DNA of 64,000 nt from Antarctobacter albus (GTDB lineage Bacteria > Pseudomonadota > Alphaproteobacteria > Rhodobacterales > Rhodobacteraceae), in the NCBI RefSeq assembly GCF_900101505.1, contig NZ_FMZI01000002.1:434001-498000 (forward strand), given 5' to 3'. The notes under the pieces were generated by a model. That model ran no database searches and was not told where the DNA came from. It saw only the letters and a list, made by a program, of their open reading frames with translations. This document shows, one piece after another, positions 18,327 through 25,777 of the stretch. The first letter of the stretch is position 1, and each line of letters begins with the position of its first letter. The position numbers and the translations under genes were made by a program.

Positions 18327-19895
18327 TCAGCCGAAGCTCTGCGTCATACCGCGCCCGACAAGGTTGATGTCATCGGGATTGATGAGATCGTTGCCCGTCC
18401 AGCCGGAGAGGTCGTATTCTCCCATGCACTGCGCGACAAAGCCTTGCAGATTGGCCAGGTCGCCCGTGGCAGTGGCGGTCAGCAGGGTTTCGATGCGGAT
18501 GTTCTCGTAGTTGCCGGCATAGTTGCGCTCATAGAGTTCGTGCCGTCCGCCGAATTCCGTCCCGATCGCGTCCCAGAGCAGTTTCAGCAGCTTGACCCGG
18601 TCGATGGCGGCATAGCCGTTCGACCCGCGCACAAAACGGTCCAGATAGGGGCGGATCGCGTCGCTTTCGAAATCGGCCGCCGAAGAGGGCAGGTAGATCA
18701 GGCCGGAGGCCACATGCCGTTCGATCAGCTCCTTGATGCGGCCATAGGCCATCGGCGCAAAGACCCGGTAGGCGAGGCCCACGTTGGTGTTGGGCAGGTT
18801 GAACCCGTCCGTGCCCTCCCATGGGATCGGCGATTTCACCATCGCGTCGCTGAGGCCGTGGAACAGGTTGCGCCAGGCCAGGACCTCGCCCACTGCCGTC
18901 TGCACGCCGCGGAAATCCTTGGAACCCGTCGCCTCGACCGCCATCGAGAACAGCCCGGCGATGAAGTCCAGCTTGACCGACAGCCGGGTCAGACCGTGCA
19001 GCGTAAAGCGCGGGACAAAGCCCGAGGCCGGGAAGAAGCTGTTGATCTTGTCCGTGTCGCCGTAGACGAAGACGTTCTCCCAGGGCACCAGCACCTTGTC
19101 GAAGACGAGGATCGAGTCGTTTTCGTCCATCCGCGAGGACAGCGGGTAGTCGAAGGGCGAGCCGGTGGCGGCGGCGTTGAACTCGTAGGACGACCGGGCG
19201 ATCAGCTTGACGCCTTCGGCATCCATCGGCGCGGTGAAGATCAGGGCGAATTCCTTGTCCTTCACCGGGATGCCGTAATGCGCGATGAAGTTGTAGTGCG
19301 TCAGCGCCGAACCTGTCGCCACCACCTTGGCGCCCGAGACCACCAGGCCCGCGTCGGTTTCCTTTTCGACATGCATGAAGACGTCGCGCACCTCTTCGAT
19401 GGCGCGGTCACGGTCGATGGGCGGGTTGACGATGGCGTGGTTCCAGTAGTCCAGGCGGTTCTGCGTCTTGTGATACCAGTTCAGCGCGTTCTGGGCGTAT
19501 TCTCCGTAAAAGCCGGAGTTCGCCCCCAGCGTCCCCAGGAAGGCGGCCTTGTAGTCCGGCGACCGGCCCATCCAGCCGTATGAGACCTTCTGCAACTCGG
19601 CGATGGCGTCGCGGCTCTTGATCAGGTCGCCACTGGTCTTGGACCCCAGGAAGAAGGGGTGCGTGACGTTCTCGGTGCCGTTGTCGGCCTGGACGCCGAC
19701 CATGTCCCGCTTGGCGTGGAAGGTGTCGTACCAGCGCGCAACCATCCGCGCCGAATTGCGGAAGGCCGGGTGTTCGGTGACGTTCCTGACTCGCTCTCCG
19801 TAGATGTAGATTTCGCGGCTGTCCTGGATGCTTTCCAGGAATTCCTGTCCGGTAAAGACCTCTGTTGCGCCTCCGGCGATCGCATCTCTGGGCAT
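18327..19895 (-). CDS. HpaB-type FADH2-dependent phenol monooxygenase, large component
   Basis: 522 residues from the ATG at 19895, set by a GGAGGAGGAA site just upstream; this equals the usual HpaB length. The 4-hydroxyphenylacetate 3-hydroxylase family is recognised from stretches such as [54 protein letters not shown] and [16 protein letters not shown]. These enzymes use reduced FAD from a separate reductase to hydroxylate phenols ortho to a hydroxyl. The reductase and an FAD-forming gene lie across the divergent promoter. The exact phenol is unknown; with a ring-cleaving dioxygenase next door, the product should be a catechol or hydroxyquinol. Confidence 0.88.
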   Translation of the reverse strand: MPRDAIAGGATEVFTGQEFLESIQDSREIYIYGERVRNVTEHPAFRNSARMVARWYDTFHAKRDMVGVQADNGTENVTHPFFLGSKTSGDLIKSRDAIAELQKVSYGWMGRSPDYKAAFLGTLGANSGFYGEYAQNALNWYHKTQNRLDYWNHAIVNPPIDRDRAIEEVRDVFMHVEKETDAGLVVSGAKVVATGSALTHYNFIAHYGIPVKDKEFALIFTAPMDAEGVKLIARSSYEFNAAATGSPFDYPLSSRMDENDSILVFDKVLVPWENVFVYGDTDKINSFFPASGFVPRFTLHGLTRLSVKLDFIAGLFSMAVEATGSKDFRGVQTAVGEVLAWRNLFHGLSDAMVKSPIPWEGTDGFNLPNTNVGLAYRVFAPMAYGRIKELIERHVASGLIYLPSSAADFESDAIRPYLDRFVRGSNGYAAIDRVKLLKLLWDAIGTEFGGRHELYERNYAGNYENIRIETLLTATATGDLANLQGFVAQCMGEYDLSGWTGNDLINPDDINLVGRGMTQSFG

Positions 19896-19998
19896 GGCGT
19901 TTCCTCCTCCAAATGCACCTGATGTGTTCTGTGCAGGGCCGCGCGTCGATCGTGCCCTGCCGCACAGACAGCCTGCGCATCGCGGGGCTGACCGGCTA

Positions 19999-20026
19999 GG
20001 TATCACCGGATACCGGGCCGGGTATC
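19999..20026. promoter_or_regulatory. Operator palindrome GGTAT-N6-ATACC plus third half-site
   Basis: GGTATC-ACCG-GATACC at 19999-20014 is a perfect inverted repeat, and a third GGTATC follows at 20021-20026. It lies in the divergent region between the monooxygenase gene and the ribF-like/hpaC genes. The same GGTAT-N6-ATACC arrangement occurs at 25601-25616 before the alpha/beta hydrolase operon. The LysR regulator encoded at 23404-24306 is the natural candidate to bind both. Confidence 0.6.
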
Positions 20027-20112
20027 GCCCGCCGGGGGCCGAGGCGGCTAAGGTCGGATCAACGCGAAAAGGGTGCGTGCCGGGGAGGGACGCACAGGAG
20101 GAGGAAACCAGG

Positions 20113-20682
20113 ATGTTCGATCTGATCCCGACCACCCAGTGTCACGCCGCGATGCCGTGCCTCGGGGCCAGTGTCGTCACCATCGGCGCCTTCGACGGGG
20201 TGCACGCGGGCCATCAACAGCTGATCACGGGCACCGTTCGGCGGGCGCAGGAACTGGGGGTTGCCTCTGTCGTCTGTACCTTCGATCCGCCGCCCAAGGT
20301 GTTTTTCGGACGCGCCGCACAGCTTTGCCCGCTGGACGAGAAACTGGCGCGCTTGACTGCGCTGGGGCCGGATCACCTTGTCGTACTGCCCTTTGACGAG
20401 GCGCTGCGGGAGCTGTCCCCGGCGGCTTTCATGGATCGGCTGGCCTTGCTCCGCCCGCTGGAGATCCGCGTCGGCGGCGACTTCCGCTTTGGCCGCAAAC
20501 AGGCCGGAGACGTGACCCTGCTGGCGCAGCGGTTCGACGTAGACCTGCAAATCCCTGTGCGCTGTTCCGGGGGCGAGGTCGTCTCCAGCACCCGCATCCG
20601 CGGCCTGCGCGCCGCCGGGGACATGGCCGCTGCCGAGACGCTGTTGCGCCCAATGACGGCGCCGCGGGAGGTGCGGGTATGA
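20113..20682 (+). CDS. Stand-alone FAD synthetase (RibF N-terminal domain without riboflavin kinase)
   Basis: 189 residues starting MFDLIPTT behind GGAGGAGG. It has the nucleotidyltransferase HxGH motif ([12 protein letters not shown]), [11 protein letters not shown], the GGDFRFGR box and the VSSTRIR substrate motif of RibF. The C-terminal riboflavin kinase domain of normal bifunctional RibF (about 310 residues) is missing. It should adenylate FMN to FAD but not make FMN. Its end overlaps the flavin reductase gene by 4 bases and it faces the FADH2-dependent monooxygenase, so it probably supplies FAD to that enzyme locally. Confidence 0.85.
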   Translation: MFDLIPTTQCHAAMPCLGASVVTIGAFDGVHAGHQQLITGTVRRAQELGVASVVCTFDPPPKVFFGRAAQLCPLDEKLARLTALGPDHLVVLPFDEALRELSPAAFMDRLALLRPLEIRVGGDFRFGRKQAGDVTLLAQRFDVDLQIPVRCSGGEVVSSTRIRGLRAAGDMAAAETLLRPMTAPREVRV

Positions 20683-21200
20683 GCACGCTTGACCCCCGCC
20701 AGTTGCGCGACGCCTGCGGTCTCTTTGGCACCGGCGTCAACGTCATTGCCACGCGACACGCCGGCGGCGATCACGGCATGACGGCCAATGCCTTCATGTC
20801 GATCTCGCTGGACCCGCCGCTGATCGCCATATCCATCGGAGAGCGCGCCAGGATCCTGTCGCTGTTGCAAGAGGCCGGGCAGTTCAGCGTCAGCACGCTG
20901 GCCGAGGGGCAGGAAAAGCTGGCCTGGCATTTCGCGGGACGTCCCGCCGAGGACCTGGCCAATCCCTTCGAAACCCTGGGTGGCTTGCCGGTGATCCGGG
21001 GCGCGCTGGCCCATTACGCCTGTGACATCGCGCAAGAGATCCGGGCCGGCGACCACACGATTTTCCTGGGCCATGTCCGGCACATCACCACCGATCCGGG
21101 CGCCCGCCCGCTGATCTTTTACAAGGGGCGTTTCGGCGCCGTCGCCGGGCAGGCCCCGGCACCAGAGCTCTGCGATCCCCTGGCCGAGGCGATCTGGTGA
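20679..21200 (+). CDS. HpaC-type flavin reductase, small component
   Basis: 173 residues of the short-chain flavin reductase family: LRDACGLFGTGVNVIATR at the N-terminus, then GMTANAFMSISLDPPLIAISI and a late FLGHVRHI. It reduces FAD with NAD(P)H and passes FADH2 to the HpaB-type oxygenase encoded divergently. It is coupled by a 4-base overlap to the FAD synthetase gene, forming a cofactor unit. Confidence 0.9.
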   Translation: MSTLDPRQLRDACGLFGTGVNVIATRHAGGDHGMTANAFMSISLDPPLIAISIGERARILSLLQEAGQFSVSTLAEGQEKLAWHFAGRPAEDLANPFETLGGLPVIRGALAHYACDIAQEIRAGDHTIFLGHVRHITTDPGARPLIFYKGRFGAVAGQAPAPELCDPLAEAIW

Positions 21201-21239
21201 GCAGGGCAAAGAACATCATCACGCAATGGGAGGACCGAC

Positions 21240-22109
21240 ATGCGTAACATCACACTCGACAACATCACCGAGGCCGTCACCGGGGCGATGAAACCCGACA
21301 TCCCCGACCGCAACCGCGAGATCATGACCGCGGCCATCAAGCATTTCCACGCCTTCGCCAAGGAAGTGAACCTGACGCACGGCGAATGGCTGGAAGGCTG
21401 CGAATGGATGCGCCGCGCGGGCGAGATTTCCAGTGAGGCCCGCAACGAGTTCATCCTGATCTGCGACATCCTCGGGGTCGAGGTGCTGGTCGACTTGCTG
21501 GACAACGCGGTGACCGATGGCGAAAGCGAATCCACCGTCCTGGGGCCATTCTACCGCGAGAACCCGCCGGTCCTGTCCAAGGGCGCCAGCATCGTCCAGA
21601 AGGATTTCGACAACCAGAAGACGGTGCGCGTTTCCGGCCGGATCGTCGACGTGGCCGGCAACCCGATCGAGGGCGTGCGGATCGACGTCTGGGAGGACGC
21701 GCCGAACGGGCTTTATGAACAGCAGGACCCGGATCAGCCGGATTACAACCTCCGCGGACGTTTCCTGACAGGGGCCGACGGCAGCTATGAATTCGTCGGC
21801 CTGCGTCCCGAACCCTATCCGATCCCCTACGACGGTGCGGCGGGTGAGCTGCTGAACTTCATGGGCCACCACCCGATGCGGCCCGGGCACATCCACTTCA
21901 TGATCTCGAAAGAGGGCTACAAGCCGCTCATCAGCCAGATCTACGACAGCCAGACCGAATACCTCGACAACGATGCGGTGTTCGCGGTCAAGGAAAGCCT
22001 GATCGGCGACATGACCCCGGCCCCCGAAGGCGCCGATACCGACCTGGTCATGCAGTTCGATTTCCGCCTGAAACCGGCAGCCGCGGCAGAGGCCGTCGCC
22101 GCCGAATGA
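21240..22109 (+). CDS. Intradiol dioxygenase, hydroxyquinol/catechol 1,2-dioxygenase type
   Basis: 289 residues. An N-terminal helical dimerisation region is followed by ESTVLGPFYRENPP and the Fe(III) ligands: Tyr in GLYEQ, Tyr in PYPIPYDG, and two His in RPGHIHFM. The N-terminus (ITEAV, KHFHAFAKEVNLTHGEWLEG) resembles hydroxyquinol 1,2-dioxygenases more than classical CatA. It probably cleaves the product of the adjacent monooxygenase between its hydroxyls. If hydroxyquinol is the substrate the product is maleylacetate, but no maleylacetate reductase is seen and a cycloisomerase follows instead, so a substituted catechol is an alternative. Confidence 0.87.
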   Translation: MRNITLDNITEAVTGAMKPDIPDRNREIMTAAIKHFHAFAKEVNLTHGEWLEGCEWMRRAGEISSEARNEFILICDILGVEVLVDLLDNAVTDGESESTVLGPFYRENPPVLSKGASIVQKDFDNQKTVRVSGRIVDVAGNPIEGVRIDVWEDAPNGLYEQQDPDQPDYNLRGRFLTGADGSYEFVGLRPEPYPIPYDGAAGELLNFMGHHPMRPGHIHFMISKEGYKPLISQIYDSQTEYLDNDAVFAVKESLIGDMTPAPEGADTDLVMQFDFRLKPAAAAEAVAAE

Positions 22110-22122
22110 TCCTCCCCACCTC

Positions 22123-22149
22123 GGGCGCTCTGCGGAGCGCCCGTTTCTT
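22123..22149 (+). terminator. Intrinsic terminator after the intradiol dioxygenase gene
   Basis: GGGCGCTC (22123-22130), loop TGCG, GAGCGCCC (22135-22142), then GTTTCTT. An 8-bp stem with a T-rich tail is a good rho-independent terminator. It lies 13 bases after the stop and 27 bases before the cycloisomerase gene, so it probably sets their relative expression. Confidence 0.75.
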
Positions 22150-22169
22150 GCCAGTAGAAGGAACCTGAC

Positions 22170-23348
22170 ATGGCGCAAACCGCTGCCCAGATCGTCGAGA
22201 CTCTTGCCGCCGGGCGTGACCTGGCCCGCGAGACGGCGATCCGCGAGATCCGGGCCGACATCCTTGCCCTGCCCAGCATTCGCAAGCACCGTCTGTCCAA
22301 CACCGAGTTCTCTACCCGGGAATTCGTGCTGGTCCGGGTGCGGCTGGAAAACGGCATCGAGGGCATCGGTGAGGCGGCGGTTCTGGGCGGGCCTCGCTGG
22401 GCAGAGGAGTCGGTGGAATCCATCCAGTCGGTGATCCTGCGCTATCTTGCCCCGGCGCTGGAGGGGTGTTCCGCCTCGAATCCCGCCGAGGCGGCGGTCC
22501 GCATGGGGCGGGCGGCCTTTCGCAACAATTCCGCCAAGGGGGCGGTGGAAACCGCGATCTTCGACGCGCTCGCCCGCACGCTGGACGTGCCGTTGGCGAC
22601 ACTTTTTGGCGGTGCTCTGCGGTCGCGCGTGCCGGTGCTCTGGGCGCTGGCTTCGGGCGATGCGGACCAGGAGGTGGCCGAGGCACAGGACAAGCTGGAC
22701 CGCCGCGAACACCGGGACTTCAAGATCAAGCTGGGCTTTGCCAGCCCCGAAGAGGACATGCGCCGCCTGACCCGCCTGCGCGAGGGCGTGCCGGGGATGC
22801 GGCGCCTGGTCGTCGACGTGAACCAGGGCTGGACCGAGGCCGCCTGCCGCCGCTACCTGCCGCAACTGCAAGAACTGGGCGTCGACCTGATCGAACAGCC
22901 GCTGCCCGGCGATGACTTCGAGGGTATGGCCCGGGTTGCCGCGCACAGTCCGATCCCGCTGATGGTGGACGAGGCCGCCTTTACCCACCGCGAGATTGCC
23001 CGCGCAGGCAACATGGGCTGCGGCAGTGTCTATTCGCTGAAACTGGTCAAGAGCGGCGGGTTGCTGGCGCTGGGGCAGGCCGCGCACGTGGCCGAGGCCG
23101 CGGGGATGGAACTTTATGGCGGGTGCCTGCTGGAAGGGTCCATCGGGGCGGCGGCACACCTGGCGGTCTTTGCCAGCCTGCCGCGCCTGCACTGGGGCTG
23201 CGAACATTTCGGCCCGCGCCTGCATGTGTCGGAGATCGTGCGCGACCCGTTGAAATTCGAGAACTTTGAACTGTGCCTCCCCGAGGGGCCGGGCCTGGGC
23301 GTGCATCTGGACGAGGACCGCCTGCGCGAGGCGGTGCGCGCCGCATGA
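22170..23348 (+). CDS. Muconate cycloisomerase-like enolase-superfamily enzyme
   Basis: 392 residues. The catalytic pattern of the muconate-lactonizing group is visible: KIK (185-187) in FKIKLG, Asp216 in VVDVNQGW, Glu242 in IEQPLPG, Asp267-Glu268 in MVDEAA, and Lys in SLKLVKSGG. A final GGCLLEGSIG completes the barrel. It would cyclise a cis,cis-muconate from the preceding dioxygenase to a muconolactone. The family also includes dipeptide epimerases, but the catabolic context argues for muconate chemistry. Confidence 0.86.
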   Translation: MAQTAAQIVETLAAGRDLARETAIREIRADILALPSIRKHRLSNTEFSTREFVLVRVRLENGIEGIGEAAVLGGPRWAEESVESIQSVILRYLAPALEGCSASNPAEAAVRMGRAAFRNNSAKGAVETAIFDALARTLDVPLATLFGGALRSRVPVLWALASGDADQEVAEAQDKLDRREHRDFKIKLGFASPEEDMRRLTRLREGVPGMRRLVVDVNQGWTEAACRRYLPQLQELGVDLIEQPLPGDDFEGMARVAAHSPIPLMVDEAAFTHREIARAGNMGCGSVYSLKLVKSGGLLALGQAAHVAEAAGMELYGGCLLEGSIGAAAHLAVFASLPRLHWGCEHFGPRLHVSEIVRDPLKFENFELCLPEGPGLGVHLDEDRLREAVRAA

Positions 23349-23403
23349 TACCTTGTCGGCACGCCCCGCCGGGCCGATGATGTTGGTCCAAGGGGGGAGT
23401 GCC

Positions 23404-24306
23404 GTGGACTTCAAGCGATTGACCTATTTCGTGGCCGTGGCCGAGGAGCTGCATTTCGGCCGCGCCGCCACGCGTCTGGGCATCGCCCAGCCGCCGCTCA
23501 GTCGCCAGATTGCCCAACTGGAGGCGGAACTGGGCGTGACGCTGTTCGACCGCTCGCGCAGCGCGATCCGGCGCACCCAGGCCGGCGACGCCCTGCTGAC
23601 CCGAGCGCGCGACATCCTCGACCGGATGGAACAGGCCGAACGCGAGGTGCGCCGGATCGGCGAGGGCGCGGCAGGACGCTTGCGCATCGCCTTCATCGGC
23701 TCGGCCAGTCACGGCGTGCTGCCAGAGCTGATCCGCGAGTTTCGCAACCTCTATCCGGACATCGAACTGGCCCTGTCGGCAATGAACAACGCCGAGCTGA
23801 AGACGGCCCTGATCGAACGCCAGATCGACGTGGCCTTTGCGCGCCCGGCACTGGAAGACGACGAGATCCGCTGTTTCCCGATCCACGAGGAACCGCTGAT
23901 CCTGGCGGTTCCCGAGGAATCCGACCTGGCCCGGCAGGACCGCATCGCGCTGGCGGATCTCAAGCGCGAGACATTCGTGCTGTACCCGCGCCGCCCGCGG
24001 CCCAGTTTTGCCGACCACATCATCGAGATCTGCAAGAAGGAAGGGTTCATTCCCGCCTCCGAAGTGTTGGCGCAGGACTACCAGACGGCGGTGTCGCTGG
24101 TCTCGGTGGGGGTTGGCATCTCGGTCGTGCCGCGCTCGGTCTCGCAATCGGACCGGCATGGCGTCGTGTTCCGGGTTTACGAGGGGTTCAACCCGGGGAC
24201 GGCGATTTCCTTTGCCGTGCGCGGCGACAACCAGGGGGTCCATACCCGTAACTTCCAGACCCTGGCGCAGAAATTCGCGCGCAGGGTCCGGAAGGATATG
24301 GGCTGA
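23404..24306 (+). CDS. LysR-family regulator of the catechol/hydroxyquinol block
   Basis: 300 residues from GTG 23404, chosen because AAGGGGGGA lies just before it; an in-frame ATG at 23377 has no such site. The N-terminal winged helix (LTYFVAVAEELHFGRAATRLGIAQPPLSRQ) is of the CatR/CbnR type, and residues about 90-290 form the effector domain. Such regulators typically respond to muconates or other pathway intermediates. It probably binds the GGTAT-N6-ATACC palindromes found at 19999 and 25601. It is in line with the cycloisomerase gene rather than divergent from it. Confidence 0.88.
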   Translation: MDFKRLTYFVAVAEELHFGRAATRLGIAQPPLSRQIAQLEAELGVTLFDRSRSAIRRTQAGDALLTRARDILDRMEQAEREVRRIGEGAAGRLRIAFIGSASHGVLPELIREFRNLYPDIELALSAMNNAELKTALIERQIDVAFARPALEDDEIRCFPIHEEPLILAVPEESDLARQDRIALADLKRETFVLYPRRPRPSFADHIIEICKKEGFIPASEVLAQDYQTAVSLVSVGVGISVVPRSVSQSDRHGVVFRVYEGFNPGTAISFAVRGDNQGVHTRNFQTLAQKFARRVRKDMG

Positions 24307-25164
24307 TCAGGCGGCGTCGGTCTGTCGGGTTTTCATGCGGGCCAGCGCATCCAGGAAGAAGGGGCGAAAACCCTCGGGATGCTCGCTCATCGGGAAATGG
24401 CCCAGCTCTTCCATGACCTCGATCGTGGCGCCGGGGATGGCCTTGGCCGTGCGGCGCGCGTCCTCGGGGGTGCAGGTCAGGTCATAGGCACCGACCAGCA
24501 GGTGCACCGGAGTTTGCGCGGTGTCGATCCGGTCGAGACGGTCAATCAGGCTATCGTCGCGGGTGTAGAAACTCAGGTCGCCGCGAAAGACACCGGGGCC
24601 GCTCATCATGAACATCCACAGCGTGTTCCAGCGTTCCGTACTCGGGGCATGGGGCGAGATATTCGCCGAGACAAGAGCCGCGCCCATCTGCCCGCCGTGG
24701 GCATCGGGCCGGTCGAACCAGTCGATGTCATACCAAGCGGGCTGAAAGTCCGACGCCTCGATGGCGATGAAGCCGCCGAACCTGTCGCCGTGCAATGCCG
24801 CCAGTTGCAGCGCGATGCGTCCGCCCATCGAACAGCCGGCAAGGATCGGCCTGTCCAGCTCCAGCGCGTCCATGAGGGCCAGCACCGTGTCGATGTAGGT
24901 CTCAGTCGTCAGCAGGTATTCCTCGCGCTCGAACCCCTCAGGCGGCAGGGACTTGCCGTGCCAGGGCATGTCGAAGGCGATCAGGCGGTGAGTCTCGGTC
25001 ACGGCGGTGTCGTTCATCAGGTGGCGCCATTGCCGCGTGTCGGCGCCTGCGGTGTGCAGGCACAGGACGGGAGTGCCGCTGCCGGCCTCTTCGAAATAGA
25101 TGCGCTGGGGGCGTCCCGCGACGGTCACGGTGACATAGCGCCCGGTGATGGCCTCGATGCTCAT
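24307..25164 (-). CDS. Alpha/beta hydrolase (lactone or ester hydrolase)
   Basis: 285 residues. It has the nucleophile elbow GCSMGG with Ser, the acid in GAYDLTCTPED and the His in LGHFPMSEHP, in the usual order. The oxyanion-region sequence LHTAGADTRQW is reminiscent of enol-lactone hydrolases and C-C hydrolases. It is coupled by a 4-base overlap to the SCP2-like gene upstream, and its stop touches the end of the convergent LysR gene. A role in opening the lactone made by the cycloisomerase is plausible because the two blocks share an operator, but it is not proven. Confidence 0.83.
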   Translation of the reverse strand: MSIEAITGRYVTVTVAGRPQRIYFEEAGSGTPVLCLHTAGADTRQWRHLMNDTAVTETHRLIAFDMPWHGKSLPPEGFEREEYLLTTETYIDTVLALMDALELDRPILAGCSMGGRIALQLAALHGDRFGGFIAIEASDFQPAWYDIDWFDRPDAHGGQMGAALVSANISPHAPSTERWNTLWMFMMSGPGVFRGDLSFYTRDDSLIDRLDRIDTAQTPVHLLVGAYDLTCTPEDARRTAKAIPGATIEVMEELGHFPMSEHPEGFRPFFLDALARMKTRQTDAA

Positions 25165-25535
25165 GCTGCCACCTCCGCGCGTCCCAGGGCCAGGAATTCC
25201 TTGAAGAAACGGAGGTTCTTGACCAGCATCAGGATATCTCCGTCGATCCGGGCGCGGCCGATCTTGACCAGGCCAAAGATGTCGTGAAAGCCCGCGCGGG
25301 GCAGCGGCTCCCAGAAAGCGGCCAATGCCTCTGCGTCGGTGCGGAGGGCAAAGCGCCAGGGGGTCTTGCGGCTGGGTCCGGGAGTGATTGCCGTCAACTG
25401 GCCCTTGTCGAAGGTCAGGTAGTATTCCGCCGCGTCCACCTCCAGCAGGACGGTTTCCGAGAAGAGCGCGCCCAGACGCAAGAGGTCTGGCCGCTCGGCC
25501 AGCTCCTGTCTCATGTGTTCCAGTTTGTCCTGCAT
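25161..25535 (-). CDS. Small SCP2-like lipid/ligand-binding protein
   Basis: 124 residues from the ATG at 25535 (MQDKLEHMRQ), with GAGGAGGG upstream. After an N-terminal helix the pattern is that of the SCP2 fold: VLLEVDAAEYYLTFDKGQLTAI, then KTPWRFALRTDAEALAAFW, and late GDILMLVKNLRFFKEF. Such domains bind hydrophobic ligands. It overlaps the alpha/beta hydrolase gene as ATGA, so the two are made together; it might present a hydrophobic substrate to the hydrolase. Function is inferred. Confidence 0.6.
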   Translation of the reverse strand: MQDKLEHMRQELAERPDLLRLGALFSETVLLEVDAAEYYLTFDKGQLTAITPGPSRKTPWRFALRTDAEALAAFWEPLPRAGFHDIFGLVKIGRARIDGDILMLVKNLRFFKEFLALGRAEVAA

Positions 25536-25600
25536 GGTGACCCTCCTCTGGCGTTTGCGTCTATGTCGGACCTTGGCGCCAGCAAGGCAATGCTGGCCGC

Positions 25601-25616
25601 GGTATGGCGCGATACC
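25601..25616. promoter_or_regulatory. Operator palindrome GGTAT-N6-ATACC upstream of the SCP2-like/hydrolase operon
   Basis: GGTATGGCGCGATACC is a perfect 5+5 inverted repeat with a 6-base centre. It matches the arms and spacing of the site at 19999-20014, while the centre differs. It lies 66 bases before the start of the leftward SCP2-like gene, a normal position for a LysR or similar regulator. Confidence 0.58.
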
Positions 25617-25777
25617 AAAGGTCACCCATAGCGCTTTGCCCCGCGTCTTAAACCGCGTTAACCTTTGCCATGCGCGCCGGGTGGATGGACCATCCGCACA
25701 TTATTTCCGACCGAAGCATTTTCGTTTCCGGTGGCCGCCCGGCGCCCTGATTTAAGAGTTGAAAGGGAATTGAGATC

